From the NCBI GenBank assembly GCA_049999765.1, contig JBNGIQ010007880.1, forward strand, positions 23,182-64,014: a DNA stretch of 40,833 nucleotides. Reading direction: 5' to 3'. Of this stretch, positions 20,262 through 31,459 are shown piece by piece; within the stretch, counting starts at the first letter, position 1, and each line of letters begins with the position of its first letter. A program made the translations under genes and the position numbers. This DNA comes from Phaeoceros laevis. Taxonomy: Eukaryota > Anthocerotophyta > Anthocerotopsida > Notothyladales. Under the pieces are notes generated by a model. That model was not told the DNA's origin, did no database searches, and saw nothing but the letters and a program-made list of their open reading frames with translations.

Positions 20262-20993
20262 TCAGCAGCTGTGCATATAGCTGTTGTTCCCCAAATGCTG
20301 CAAGGCCTGTCTGAGCTTCACGAAACGCTCCTCCTTCATTCTGCTGAAAATCAAAATATCGTCGAAGTAGACGACTAGCCCATCATTGATCATGTCTCGA
20401 AAGACATCATTCATGAGGCCTTGGAAGGTGGCAGGTGTATTGGTTAAACCAAAACTCATGACTAGCCATTCATAAAGGCCATACCTTGTGTTGAAAGCGG
20501 TCTTGGGGATGTCCTCCTTCGTCACCCGAATTTGGTGATATCCTGCTGCTAGGTCAATTTTTGTAAAGTAGCATGGACCTGTCAAACTTTCCAATAGCTC
20601 ATCCATACGGGGAAGCGGGTAATTGTTCTTACGTGTGGCTTGATTCAATGCCCCTGTAATCCACACACATGCGCAGCTTGCCGTTCTTCTTCCTTGTGAA
20701 GAGGATAGGAGCCCCGTAAGGTGACACAGATGGCCGAATGTACCCCTTGCGTAGAAGTTCCTCCACCTGCACCTTAGATTCTTGCAACTCCAAAGGGGAC
20801 ATGCGGAAACAAGGTCTATGAAAATGACGATGCTCTCCTGGCAAAATTTCAATGCGATGGTCGACAGCCCGTTTGGGGGGCAATCCAGGAGATAGACCAT
20901 CCACGAGTACATCCTTGAATTCTGCAAGCAATTCTTGAAGCTGCGGATCCTGTGCTGAATTGTTCCCCTGTTGGAGCTGACATTGATAAACAA
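20262..20993 (-). pseudogene. gypsy-2 reverse transcriptase
   Basis: The finger region VDHRIEILPGEHRHFHRPCF and YGAPILFTRKKNGKLRMCVD is in frame 20629-20931. After a frameshift the palm continues with LDLA-like IDLAAGYHQIRV, KTAFNTRYGLYEWLVMSFGL, TFQGLMNDVF and the YFDDIL catalytic box. YFDD instead of the commoner YLDD/YIDD keeps both aspartates. Gypsy-1 has the same blocks with YLDD. Confidence 0.8.
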
Positions 20994-21000
20994 CTGATGT

Positions 21001-21580
21001 TCATTTCTCCTTGATCACAAATAAAACAGACTCCGACTGTTTCTCCTTACAGTCCTTCGGTATTTTGTCTAAAGAAACCATATGAATTCTGGGCGCTTTA
21101 ACCTTTTCACCAATTCTGTAGAAACATTCTCCTCTGACTACTACCTGACGCCCAATGCAGGTGAGCAATAGCTCTTTTTCTTTCCATGTAATAGCAGGGT
21201 TATGATCTTGTAACCACGGCATTCCAATAAAACATCGTAACCACTCTTCAACTCGGTAACAGTTAGTTTAGTCCTCTCATGATGATCCCCCATTCTGAGG
21301 TTGTGAGGGGCCTACTTACTGAAGCTTCGTGGGTGCTCCTATGTCCATCCGCGAGCTCCACTCTGCCACATCCTTGCCCTGTATCCAAGTTGTATCATTC
21401 TGCATAACTTTTGGACAGAAAACTACAATTTGCTCCACGGTCAATCAGTACTCTACATGCTTGGCCATTCACCTTTCCTTGCACAGTAAAGAGATTACGT
21501 ACTTGTTCCTCGGTGTTATTGCTGCACTCACAACTTTCTTGGTAGCTGCCACCTTTAGATTTCTTACAGTAACATAGCAC
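21001..21580 (-). pseudogene. gypsy-2 aspartic protease
   Basis: At 21395-21580 the peptide KVNGQACRVLIDRGANCSFL aligns with the protease active-site loop. The usual D-(S/T)-G-A reads D-R-G-A. At 21001-21222 follow PWLQDHNPAITWKEKELLL, matching the 'DWL..H...I.W' end of gypsy proteases, and a linker to the RT. Between them the frame is shifted. Loss of Ser/Thr in the active-site loop would be expected to impair the protease. Confidence 0.65.
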
Positions 21581-21611
21581 CTTGTTCTGTTCAATTGGGG
21601 CATGTTCCTCC

Positions 21612-22773
21612 CTAGCAGCTACCCCTCCGCTTGCTGGGGCTCCTAGTTTCCCTCTTCCTTGCCTTGCGTTTTCTCCAACTTTGCATTATTCGCCCTACGG
21701 TTTTTGTTGCCAGCTGCTCCTTGTGGACACCCTGGTTGGCCTCTGCCCCTACCTCTTCCTCTGCCTCGGCCTCCAACACGCGGACAGGCAGGAGATTTAG
21801 GACAATCAATGCTTCGATGTCCCCATTCCCCACATGCATAACAGTTTCCTGAAAATTCCTTCTTCACTTGTCCGATCTCCATTGGGGTTGGCCCATTGCT
21901 TGCATTGTTGTTGTTGCTAGTGCCTGCCCTTTTCCAGCTGTTGTTAGTGCTTGCCCGATTCCAGCTGTTTCTCGTGCTCCAATTCCGAAGTTGCAAAGAG
22001 AGCGTCCGCTCTATCAGCCACCGCCATGGCTTCATTCAAGGTCTGACACCTGGCCATCACCACCTCCTTCTTTGTAGCAGGTTTGAGACCGTGAGCATAC
22101 TTGTCAACCTTCTCGTCTTCAGCCATGCCTGGTATACTAAGATATATGTTCAAGAATTCTTCGTTGTAAGAAGCTAAACTGCCCGTCTGAAACAGATCTG
22201 TCAATTTATTCCTTGCCACAGCACAACTGTCAAGTGGAATGAATTGCAACGAAACAGCTAACAAAACTGGTCCAACGTAACACAGGGTGGTGCACCTCCT
22301 TGCTGTACAAGCATCTCCCGTTGCAGCCACCAGGTAAGGGCTGCTCCCCTCAAAAAGGTAGATGCAAGCACCACTTGGTGCTCCTCTTTCACGTTCTGAA
22401 GCATGACGTAGAGCCGCACCTGATGCTTCCAACGCTCCACCTCCGCAGGATCCCTCCTTCCACTGCAAGGTTCTGGCTTGGGTGCCTTAATGGTATAGTG
22501 CGCAGCTGACCTTGCCGATTCCTAGGACGCCCACGCGGTCCTCTGCCGCTCTAGCGCCCGCTCCAGGTCAGTCACCCTTGCCATCTACTCCAGCAGCATT
22601 TGGGCAAGCTGCTCTGTGCTCAAACTCGTACTAGCAGCTGTCCTTACGACCCCAGCCTGCTCTACTGGTACAGTCGCATTTGGTGCCCCTTCCGTGGGCT
22701 CTGGATTCATTCTCGCAGGTACTGTCAGAGGGACGAACCCTCCAGCTCCTCCTCGAGTTCTTAGGTCCGTCTT
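21612..22773 (-). pseudogene. gypsy-2 Gag
   Basis: The frame opens after the pre-gag TGA with KTDLRTRGGAGGFV (gypsy-1 has an ATG where this has AAG). The capsid-type segment contains ERWKHQVRLYVMLQNV, VVLASTFLRGAALTWWLQRE and, after frameshifts, the start of 21643-22035. The CCHC knuckle CYACGEWGHRSIDC is followed by a Gly/Arg-rich tail (GGRGRGRGRGRG), both expected to bind RNA. Several stops and frameshifts break it. Confidence 0.75.
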
Positions 22774-23352
22774 TCACACCCACGCCCTTGCAAAGTTTGC
22801 CTCCAGTCGCTCCTGTTCAGCTCGTCGCCTTACTCGCGCGTGATGCCTTGCCAATCCGCAAATCAACCTTTTCACACACAGCAATAGGTCCCGGTCGGTG
22901 AAGTGCGTCCTCTCCATGACCCCATGTTCGTTTTCAAGACTAAGCAGCAGTTTCCCGGCACCTTCTGCTTCTAGAAACTGAAAATTTTGTGTTACTCCTG
23001 GCGCGACTTCGTAAAACCACACCTCCGCTCCCGCCCGTGACACTCCTAAGGCTTTCTGGAGCTCTCTCACCAGCAATTCCAGCGCCAACTGTTCTCTAAT
23101 TGCCCACGTTCTCGTTCCTGGTGTTAGTCTGGTTTGCCGTACATCCAACAATACTCCTTGCCACAACAGATGCACACCGGAACGGATTACAAATAATGCA
23201 AGGGCTAGTAGTTCCTCAATTTGATCAAAACGGGGTGGATACAATCTGGCTGCCCACGTTAGCGACTGCGTCCCCTGAGCTATATCGAAGTGAATCAGTG
23301 GTATCCCGTAGCTTGCTTTCAATTCCCAGACTCTCCTAACCCTTACGCTCAT
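22774..23352 (-). CDS. pre-gag ORF of gypsy-2, intact
   Basis: An uninterrupted frame of 192 codons runs from the ATG at 23352, 20 bases after the primer site, to a TGA directly before gag. The protein has a hydrophobic helix-prone middle (IEELLALALFVIRSGVHLLW), a charged stretch (REQLALELLVRELQKAL) and a basic tail (LARHHARVRRRAEQERLEAN). No known domain is recognised. It survives intact although gag and pol of the same element are broken, and gypsy-1 has a decayed homologue at the same place. It could be an accessory protein or an N-terminal extension of Gag reached by readthrough. Confidence 0.55.
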   Translation of the reverse strand: MSVRVRRVWELKASYGIPLIHFDIAQGTQSLTWAARLYPPRFDQIEELLALALFVIRSGVHLLWQGVLLDVRQTRLTPGTRTWAIREQLALELLVRELQKALGVSRAGAEVWFYEVAPGVTQNFQFLEAEGAGKLLLSLENEHGVMERTHFTDRDLLLCVKRLICGLARHHARVRRRAEQERLEANFARAWV

Positions 23353-23371
23353 GGCCAGCAACGGTGGCCGA

Positions 23372-23385
23372 GGGCTCTAATACCA
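23372..23385 (-). other. primer-binding site of gypsy-2
   Basis: On the minus strand TGGTATTAGAGCCC lies one base after the LTR end (23387). It matches the initiator-Met-tRNA-type site and aligns with the site in gypsy-1. Confidence 0.75.
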
Positions 23386-23386
23386 A

Positions 23387-23570
23387 TGTTGCAACTCTCA
23401 CGTGAGTGCTGGTAATCGGGTCGAGGTCCCCGTCAGGGTTTCGCCCACTGTTTATGTAGACATTCGTTTGTACATGTGGCACTTGTGCCGTAAACACAAT
23501 TTGGGCCGTGTAGACTATGGCCACGTAATCCTTCTACATACTTCGTATCTCGACTCTTCTTTAACTATAA
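23387..23570 (-). repeat. 5' LTR of gypsy-2 (outer end approximate)
   Basis: On the minus strand the LTR ends GAGAGTTGCAACA, directly before the primer site. Its start cannot be fixed: LINE coding sequence resumes at about 23570, so the LTR is at most about 185 bp or is truncated. It does not resemble the gypsy-1 LTR closely. Confidence 0.5.
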
Positions 23571-24962
23571 CTTACCCTACTTTACTGACCCTGGTTTTCT
23601 TAACTATGGTTGTCCATGACAACCTTACTTTTAGGTGCTGGCCCGTCCAGAGGGGAATTCCAAAAAAATTCAATATCCATGCTTTGAGTCTTGTAGCGTC
23701 AGCTTTGGAGGCGGACCAGACGATCAAGAAGTACCATAAGGTATTTTCAAGGATTGCGTTGGTAGCTAGAATCCTACCAGCCACACTTAGCTGCATGAGC
23801 TGTAGTTTGACTGCTTTTTGCGTGAATATGGTTAGGATCTCACGACCAATGGCTTCATTTTCGTCCTCCAGCATAACGGGAACACCCAGATGCTTGTGGG
23901 ATTTCTCAGGCCCAACTGCTTGACATGGCTTACACAATCTAGGAGGGTACCAGTAAAGTTGAGGACTAAGATGATTGTTTTGTCCCAATTTACTATCAGA
24001 CCTTGCAACAAGCCAAACACCTCAATCTCCTGCATTATGGCTGAGAGAGACTCTTCATCTACATGCAACAATAGTAAGGTATCATCCGCGAAAGTGGATA
24101 TGCATGTTTCTTCTCCCAAGGGGTCTAGCAGACCTTTGATGTCAATGTTTCTTTTGATACTCCAGATGAAGAAGTCTGTCAGCAGAATGAAGAGGACTGG
24201 AGCCAACGGACATCCTTGACGCACTGATCTGCCAAAGGTAAACCTTTCTGACATGTCTCCATTGACAACTACGCTGGCTCCGGCATCTTCTGATAAGATG
24301 CATACCCATCTTGTAGTTAGGAGCAAATCCATATTGATTGAGACACCGCCAAAGGAAAGGCAAGGAGACCCGATCATCGGCCTTGCTAAGGTCCAAAGAT
24401 AGAAATATGCCCGAATTTGCTGCAGATTGAGCCACCGTTTTGCCTCTCTGACAAATAGTAGATTGTCTAAGATGCACCGTCCCTTAATGAAGCCTCTCTG
24501 CTCAAGACTGACCCACTGATCCATGAATTTTGCGATTCTATTAGCTAGTACCCTAGCTAAGAGCTTGTAGAAGGTCGTAAGCAAAGAAATAGGTCTCCAG
24601 TTGTCAATTTCCAAGTGAGCATTTGCTTTGGGTTGGAGAGTGATCAAACTCTCATTGAAGTTAGCTCCCATAGTCCCCAATCGCCAGACCTCCTTGATGC
24701 TCCTCATAAGCAAATCCTTGACAAATTCCCTGCCCCATAGATAAAACTCCGGTGGAATCCCGTCTTTGCCTGGGCTTTTGCCCATGGGCATGTCTTGCAA
24801 GGCTTGACGGACTTCTTCCTCCGTAAGCTCTACCTCCAGCTCAACACGCTGGGCTTCTGTAACCTTTCCCAGAAATTGAGAGTAGGTTTCCTGCCATTTT
24901 TGTTCCCAACTCGGATGATACTGCTTTGCCTTGTTATATGCCCTCATAGAATTTGGCCACAT
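23560..24962 (-). pseudogene. LINE (L1-type) reverse transcriptase
   Basis: In order on the minus strand: GKSPGKDGIPPEFY, NWRPISLLTTFYKLLARVLA, EQRGFIKGRCILDN, then in a shifted frame LSLDLSKADDRV. Back in the first frame follow RQGCPLAPVLFILL, FADDTLLLL (catalytic box) and GLIVNWDKT. The start of the thumb region continues to about 23570 (LGVPVMLEDE). These are the L1-clade RT blocks in order. DLSKADDRV departs from the usual DLSKAFDRV. At least two frameshifts are present, and gypsy-2 interrupts the downstream part. Confidence 0.85.
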
Positions 24963-25095
24963 GTTGTTTTAAACTTGTGTGGACTGATTGGCCTTCTTGT
25001 ACTTGTACTTGTGGGAAAACAGGGATGAGAGATGAATGTTGCTTCTTCTTCACCGTGGAGAAGAAGAATTTCCTCGGGACATCACCCTCCTGAGC

Positions 25096-26250
25096 TCATT
25101 TGAGCTTGGCCCAACGAGCCCAACCCGTGGCTTTCGTCGACTCCATCATTTCCATACGGAAGGAGGTCTCTCTGTAAGCCGACTCCTCAGCTGCAGAGAA
25201 TCTCGTCTCTTCTGCAGCTGTTTGGAGTTTGATAAATTCTTCCCGAAGCAGATTTTCTTCCTCCTCAGCTTGACGTTTGTCCATTCCCGCCTTCTTGCAG
25301 ATACTAGCTGTCTTTGCATTCAGTTCCAACAAGGTTTGGAAGCCATTGCAACCTGGGATTTTAGACCTCTGCCTCTAGAGTCCTTCAATCAATTTTCTGG
25401 TATCCCCCCATTCCAGCAATTCAAGATTCATACGATAGAAACTTTTAAAGTCTTCAGAATACACTGTACCGTCTTTAGTTGTGACTAAGTTGAGTAAGAT
25501 GGGAGAATGGTCTGAGAATACTGTCCCTGGGATCACTGCATAAGTCTTAACTCTCTCCCGCCAGTTAGAAGGTATATAAAAGCGGTCTATCCTCCTGCTA
25601 ACTTTGTGGATCCCTTCAAGTTTGTTGGAGCGACTAAACTTCAGTGAATGTTGAGACCTGTAGGCTGGCAACGTGATCCAGGGATCTTCTTCCCTCATGA
25701 CTGTATCTCTAAAAGCTTTCTAGGCTAATGATACGTGAGTTTGTGTTGCAGGGAGGTCACCAATCCTGTCTTCAGAACGCTCTATAAAATTAAAGTCCCC
25801 ATGCAAAGTCCACCTTATGCTTGGGTCTAGAGAGTCTTCCAACCTTTCCCAAAGAGCCTTCTTGCCCCTCTCTGTCTGGGGGGCATAAATATTGCAGATC
25901 CCCAAAGGACCCATTGGAGTAAGCAAGACCAGCCATTGGAACCATTTTGTACTGGACCCAACACACCATTGTCTCTCTGTGCCCAGCCCTTGTCATCCAC
26001 TCCATAATCGAGAATGTTGGGAACAAGGGAAGGATGAAGAGCCATGGCTAAGCCTCCCCTTATGCCAGCAGAAGGGACCCATCTGATCTCTCCATCTAGC
26101 AGAGGGACACGCCGACGTGCTAGCTTTGTTGTTTCATCCTGCTTCGTCTCCTGGAGACAAACTACATCCCACATACACCTATTCTTGAAGAAACCACTAA
26201 CTATCCTCCACTTGTTGTCACGACTAGGCCCCCTAACGTTCCAAGAGACG
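25096..26250 (-). pseudogene. LINE APE-type endonuclease and connector
   Basis: Frames 25827-26174, 25720-25926 and 25375-25698 together give an apurinic-type endonuclease: VCLQETKQDE (catalytic Glu motif), GGLAMALHPSL, CNIYAPQTERGK, LHGDFNFIERSEDR (GDFN box) and SDHSPILL (SDH box). Two frameshifts separate them. A charged coiled-coil-like connector (KRQAEEEENLLREEFIKLQ) at 25096-25332 leads to the RT. The enzyme would nick target DNA for target-primed reverse transcription. Confidence 0.85.
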
Positions 26251-27559
26251 ATTTGGGTTTGTGTGACCTGTCTGAGGCAAAACGATTAGTGTGCTGCATA
26301 ATTCTGGCTTGGTCTGAGGGAGTCTTGCGCCTTCAACAACTTCATGAAGGAGTTCTGAATATTCCTTGGTCTATCAGCTGTGCCAAAGTGGACCCCTTGT
26401 GCCTCCTGAGGTAGAGACTTCTGTTCCATCTCAGGATGACTGACAAGGAAGGCGTTGTTCTTGTTGTTGTCTTGCTTCAATCAGGTTCATCATCTGTTTT
26501 GCCTCTTCAATAGGTCTCCCTGCTAACCAGGCGAATCCAACTGCGAGCCCTGCAGCAGATAAGCCTCCACCATGCTGTATCTGTGTTTCTTATAAAGCCT
26601 CCGTTGTTTTTCGCAGTTCTCCAAGGGCCATATCAATTGGCAGCCAATGCCAGTTCTTCCAGATTTTATTTCTAGCCTCCATGCCTGGATGCAACACCAG
26701 CACCATCCAGTACATGCTACCTATCTTGGTGGGGGCCCTGCATTCTTTAATTTCCTTGGAGAGATGCCCTACAATTCCATTCCCTGCCATCAATAATTGT
26801 ATTGCGCTAGAGAAGGGATCTTCACCCGACTTGAGTTTCACTTGGATCAGTCTGCTAACCTTCTTAGTCTGGTTCAGGAGCACGTACTTCTTATCTGCTG
26901 TGGTGCACATCGTAAAGACAACAACTTCGACTGTCTGAAGCCTGACTGGGGAAAAAACTTTAGGTGCCCCAAATCTTTCACGACATGATGTGTACTGAGC
27001 TTGTGTCTCACCTGAGATACAGTCCTGAAACTCCTCTTCCTCTTCCATCGAGTGCTCTGGAGTTGAGACAACAATCACGTCCCTCATGTCACTATCTTTT
27101 AGCTCATCAGGGGGCCTACCAGTAATGTGCCCCTTACTTCTATCTTTCTAAATTAGCTGCTAAGGAGTGATATGATCTTCCAGATTACCCACATTCTTCC
27201 ACGGTGCTAGAGTGTTACTCGGTGATTCGTAGACTACCATTTGGTATTTCAGTAACTCTGGGTCCTACGGTGCTCCAACGATCTGACCTTCTCTTGGGCT
27301 TCTCTCTCGTTTGTTTTGGATTTTCGGATGTATGGTATCGATTTACCACCCACTGCTACTCCCTCCTGCTTGTTTGACTCCGTTGTTATGACTTCCAGAT
27401 CACTACGTACTATTCCTCCTTCAGGTATAACCTCTAGGCTGCTGATTTTTACCTCCTTATGCGTGGTCGCCTTCTCTTGCTGGGTATTTCTCTGTGGTGC
27501 TTCAACAATCGTGTCATCTGCTACATCTGCCCAACGATAATCTAATTTCCGCATGGATG
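26251..27559 (-). pseudogene. LINE inter-ORF region, partly coding-like
   Basis: Frames 26590-27087 and 27249-27554 (minus) are charged and disordered, with an acidic run (HSMEEEEEFQDC) and no recognised motif. They lie between ORF1 and the endonuclease, so they are the end of ORF1, the start of ORF2 or spacer. The exact ORF boundary cannot be set because stops occur in every frame. Confidence 0.3.
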
Positions 27560-27568
27560 TTTGTTTTG

Positions 27569-30023
27569 TTAAAAGAGTGTTCCCATCATTAGGGATACAT
27601 GATCACGAATCTGAATGTCTGCTCCATGCCCTGTCAATGCCCTTGCGGTCGCTTCATCCTTCCTTTGTTGTTGACTCTTTGACAACTCTAACAACATGCC
27701 TTTTCCTTTCTCTGTTGCTACCACTTGTGACGAAGGACCGTGAGTTTGCTTATGTTTCGAGCTGTTTGACCTCCAACTGAACTCTGGGGACTCTGTTCCC
27801 TCTGTTACAGCATTTGCACCTTGTGCCCCTGTATGCAGAGGAGCCCTCAATGGCATCTGAAGTGGCCTATTACTAGGTTCTGCCAAGTCCTCAGCTACTG
27901 GAACATGCGATCTGACATCCTCCATCAAAGCCTCCTGCATCTTCAGAACTGCCCGAGGTGTAAGTTTTCCAGCCGATTTATTACGGGTGACCTTCGTCCA
28001 CCCTGCGCCGCCTTCAGCATTTTCTAACATGTTCTTGTCGTTATGATCATGAGGTGCTCGATTCTCTCTCCGGGCTACGATCTCCTTTGCACACTGTCCT
28101 TTAATTTTTGAAGAACCGTCCGACAAAGCAACTACTTCTGTTTCTTTCATCAAACAGATTCCCGGTAGATTTGGTGTAGCACCAATCTGTCTCCAACCCA
28201 GTTCCGAAGCCTGCATCCGCAGAATAATCTTGGACGCTAGACTAAGTTTGTTCTTCCCACGAGGTGTTGATTGCTGAGCCCATGTCTGCATTGCGGGTTC
28301 ACTTATCTAGTTTGTAGCAACTTCACCCTTTGTCTCCTATGTGTCTACAACATCCATTCGGGCCACAAAGTACAGGAATGTGGTGACTACATCAAGCCTG
28401 TGGGCTACCAGCCTCATTTGGGCTTGCTGAACCATCCTCGACGCTTCTGCTTCTCTAAGGTTTGGAAACTCATGACAAAGCATGTTGCTAATCTTCAGGC
28501 TAGCTTGAGTCCAGAGTTGCTAATCTGTGGGTTTACTGTATCTGGGAACTCTGATGAGCTGCAGAGGAAGTTGATCCTCAGTGATAGTGGTCCAGAAGTA
28601 ATTTTCTACTGCCCGCCTTCTCAACAGAAAGCCAGCTTTCATGATTGTGACTTCTGTTGCCTCCAATTCTGGGAAAAGACCCCTTCCAACCTGATTGGTC
28701 ACTTGGACCCAAGGTTGGTACTGTTTCTCTTGTACCCCCCTGCCGCCTTCAAATCCTGGTAATGGGGCTAAGTCTGTGCTATTAGCTTCTCCCAATAACG
28801 TCTTCTTTCAGGGAAAACGAAGTGGGCAGGCAGTTTGTAAATGGTCTTTATGCCCACAAACTCTACATCTCACTGGGAGTTCAGGGTAATTAAAATTTTG
28901 GTAGAATTCCCTGTTGCCTTGTGCAGGAACCTGCACCTTCACTCTCTCTGGAAGACCCTGCAGACTGTCTACAAGAACTTTGAAAGAAATTTTCTTGGAC
29001 TCTAATTTTCTTCAACCATTTTTCTAGGCACCATGACATGTTGCAGTTCTAAACCTGGGAGCTCCACCACTACTAACCTCCTGTTTGCCTCCCTCTGGAC
29101 TGCAGAGCTATCTTCATCCCACGTAGCTAAGGCAGGTGGCATGTTCCCTTTGAAAAGGTGATTGCTTGCAACATTTTTGACACTTGTTCCTCATCTTCAA
29201 GCTTGATTACAAACGTCTTATCCTCCTTAGGATGAATGTAGACCGGTTTCACTTGCAGAACTTTCTGAACATACTCCTCTATCTCTTCAATGGAAGTACC
29301 AGCTGTGAATGCACCATTGACTGTAGAAGATAAGAGCTCCTTTGAAAACGTGACTATGGCATCTTCATCGTCGACGATGGTTGTTTCTGCCACCAAGGGG
29401 ATGGTTGGGACTCCCTCCTCTCTTCGGATTCTTCTATCAGGTCCAGAGTTACTCTGCCTATCTCTGTTGTTCAATACATTAAGGATTCTAGCTTCCTTTG
29501 CCCTCCACGTGTGATTCTCTACTACATTACCTCTTTGACCTCCATGGCTCCGATTAACCATCGTTGTATGCATACCTAGATGCCCTGCTGCTAAGACTCC
29601 ATTCTGAACAGGGGAACTATCACCATCGCCTTCTATTCCAGGTTCGCCAATCCCTAGCGGGACTTGGCCACATTGAAGTTCCATCGACTCAGATGACTTA
29701 TTAAGACAGCCCTGATGAGGCTCAGCTTGGTTCAACACCCAGATGATTTCCTCCTGAAGTACATTCACTGTGCTATGACCACAGGCATCATTGGCGCTAC
29801 TGTCCATACTAGCAACATTTGTTGGATTCATCAAGACATTCTGCTCTTCGATCTGCCTCTCAACAACATCCTGATCCAGAACGTCCCTCGCAGCAATCTT
29901 CTGCATTTGTGTGTCTTGTAGAACGTGCGCAAATTGTATCCTGTCCATATAGCCACCCCTTGCGTTACGTCCTCGCCCGCCCCCTACGCTGGCAGACGTT
30001 GGTCCTCGAATAGGCGCCACCAC
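27569..30023 (-). pseudogene. LINE ORF1 (nucleic-acid-binding protein)
   Basis: Starts near 30023 with a Gly/Arg-rich segment (GGGRGRNARGGYMDRIQF). A long polar region is followed by a likely RNA-binding fold (KPVYIHPKEDKTFVIKLEDE, LVVVELPGLELQHVMVPRK), in the position of the DUF4283-like domain of plant L1 ORF1 proteins. A CCHC knuckle CRVCGHKDHLQTAC lies at 28826-28867. The C-terminal frame 27569-28291 is basic and polar. The frame is open for the first 298 codons and then broken by several stops. RNA-binding domain followed by CCHC fits plant-type L1 ORF1. Confidence 0.7.
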
Positions 30024-30090
30024 TCTGCTCGAACACCGCTCCGTATTTTACGGAGCTAGTTTTTTCTGAACCACTCCTTCACACTACCGG

Positions 30091-30696
30091 GTTGCCCTTG
30101 CCTCCACATTTTTGCGTGGGGCTGCCTTAACGTGGTGGTTGCAACGAGAGATGCTCATCCAGCAGGGAGGAGCTCCACCCTGCATCATATTGGATCAATC
30201 TTTTATGGCAGTCACCCCTCACTTCGTACCTTTGGATAGTAGAGCAGTGGCCAAGAACAAACTGACGCGTTTGTATCAACGGGGTAGCTTAGCAACATAC
30301 AACGAGGAATTTTTGAATATTTGTTTAAGCATCCCGAGGATGCAAGAAGAGGAGAAGGTGGACAAGTATTCAAACGGACTGAAACAGGCTGCAAAGGAGG
30401 TGGTGATGGAGAGGTGCCAGACGCTTGACGAAGCTATGGCAGTGGCTGATCGGGCAGACGCCCTCTTTTGGCAGCTGAGGAGTTGGAGCAACTGGGACAG
30501 GTCAGGATCTGGAGGTGTAAGCAGCAGCAATGATGGCCCCACGCCGATGGAACTTGGACAGGTCAAGCGAGAATTTCCTGGAAATTGCTATGGCTGTGGG
30601 GAGTGGGGGCACCGAAGTTCCGACTGTCCCAAGAATCATGCATGCCCACGTTTTGGTGGAGGCAGAGGTAGGGGTAGGGGGAGAGGACGGGGTTAG
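30091..30696 (+). pseudogene. gypsy-1 Gag, C-terminal part
   Basis: Resumes the Gag interrupted at 15093: LRGAALTWWLQREM, SRAVAKNKLTRLYQRGSLAT, then MERCQTLDEAMAVADRADAL. The CCHC knuckle CYGCGEWGHRSSDC is followed by a Gly/Arg repeat tail ending at 30696. This 3' part of Gag is one open frame. Peptide order and identity match gypsy-2 closely. Confidence 0.8.
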
Positions 30697-30796
30697 CCAG
30701 TCAGTCCCGCAGGCAACGAAACCGCAGGGCTAATAATGTTGAGGTAGAAAAATTTGAAGGAGAGGAGCAAGTAAACGATGCACCCCATCAGCAAGC

Positions 30797-31459
30797 GTGG
30801 TAGCTGCTGGGGTGGACTCAGCCCCAAAAAATGACCCTGAAGACATTAGCATGGTAACTCCAGGCCAGGGAAGTATGTCAAATGAGGTGTGCCATTGCGA
30901 GTGTAGTTGTGGATCGAAGGGGGAAAGGGTTCGAAGCCTATTCACAATTCATGGAAAAGTAAATGGACAGGCCTGCCGTATCTTGTTAGATTGTGGTGCT
31001 AATGCAAGTTCTGTATCAAAAGATTACGCTCATAAGTGGGGGCTAAATACTGAAGAAACATGTGGATGAATGGAGTTGGCGGATGGTCATTAGAGTGAAG
31101 AGGAAGCAACACTTCGTAAAACTTTGAATCTGAAACTAGGAGAGCATAGGGAGCGGACAAAGCTGACAATCATAGAACTAAAAAATGGATATGACATGCT
31201 TCTAGGTATTCTGTGGTTAGAAGACCACAATCTTACAATAACCTGGAAGACTAGAGAACTGCTGTTACAATGCAACGGGAGGAAGATAGTAGTACGTGGA
31301 GAACAGGTCTGCAGGGCAAGAGAAGAGAGTCGACGCCCTAAGATACATATGGTTACCTTAGATCAGATCTTACATGACTGTAGGGAAAAAGGGTCTGAAA
31401 ATGTTTTGTTCCTGATTAAAGAAAAGAAGACCCGGGAAGGAGATAGATGCGGTCTGTAG
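30797..31459 (+). pseudogene. gypsy-1 aspartic protease and linker
   Basis: First frame 30797-31069: VNGQACRILLDCGANASSVS, the active-site loop with D-C-G-A in place of D-(S/T)-G-A. Second frame 31124-31459: NGYDMLLGILWLEDHNLTIT, the gypsy protease C-terminal motif, then a basic linker to the RT. A frameshift or stop separates them. Gypsy-2 has Arg at the same active-site position, so both copies lack the Ser/Thr. Confidence 0.65.

Larger units (their letters stand above)
18500..23570 (-). mobile_element. gypsy-2, 3'-truncated Ty3/gypsy element nested in the LINE
   Basis: The order on the minus strand is LTR, primer site, pre-gag, Gag, protease, RT, RNase H, integrase, which is the Ty3/gypsy order. 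LINE sequence lies on both sides. The right end is an LTR starting at 23387. No 3' LTR follows the integrase, so the left end near 18500 is a truncation or deletion. Protein sequence is close to gypsy-1. Confidence 0.75.
15094..30090 (-). mobile_element. 15-kb minus-strand insertion containing an L1-type LINE
   Basis: The block interrupts the gypsy-1 gag. At its left end GTGGTCCTGCCTCAACATTT (15072-15091) runs into a T-run (15089-15098), which is the poly(A) tail of a minus-strand retroposon. At its right end GTTGCCCTTGCCTCCACATT (30091-30110) restarts gag. The two differ by few bases, so they are a diverged target-site duplication of about 22 bp. Inside, in order on the minus strand, are LINE ORF1, endonuclease, RT, the nested gypsy-2, the LINE C-terminal zinc region and a further 2.6-kb segment. 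Confidence 0.65.

Noticed and set aside
28271-28762. 163-codon plus-strand ORF
   Set aside because: It lies antisense to LINE ORF1, between its zinc knuckle and C-terminal part. It has no recognisable domain, so it is probably an antisense shadow.
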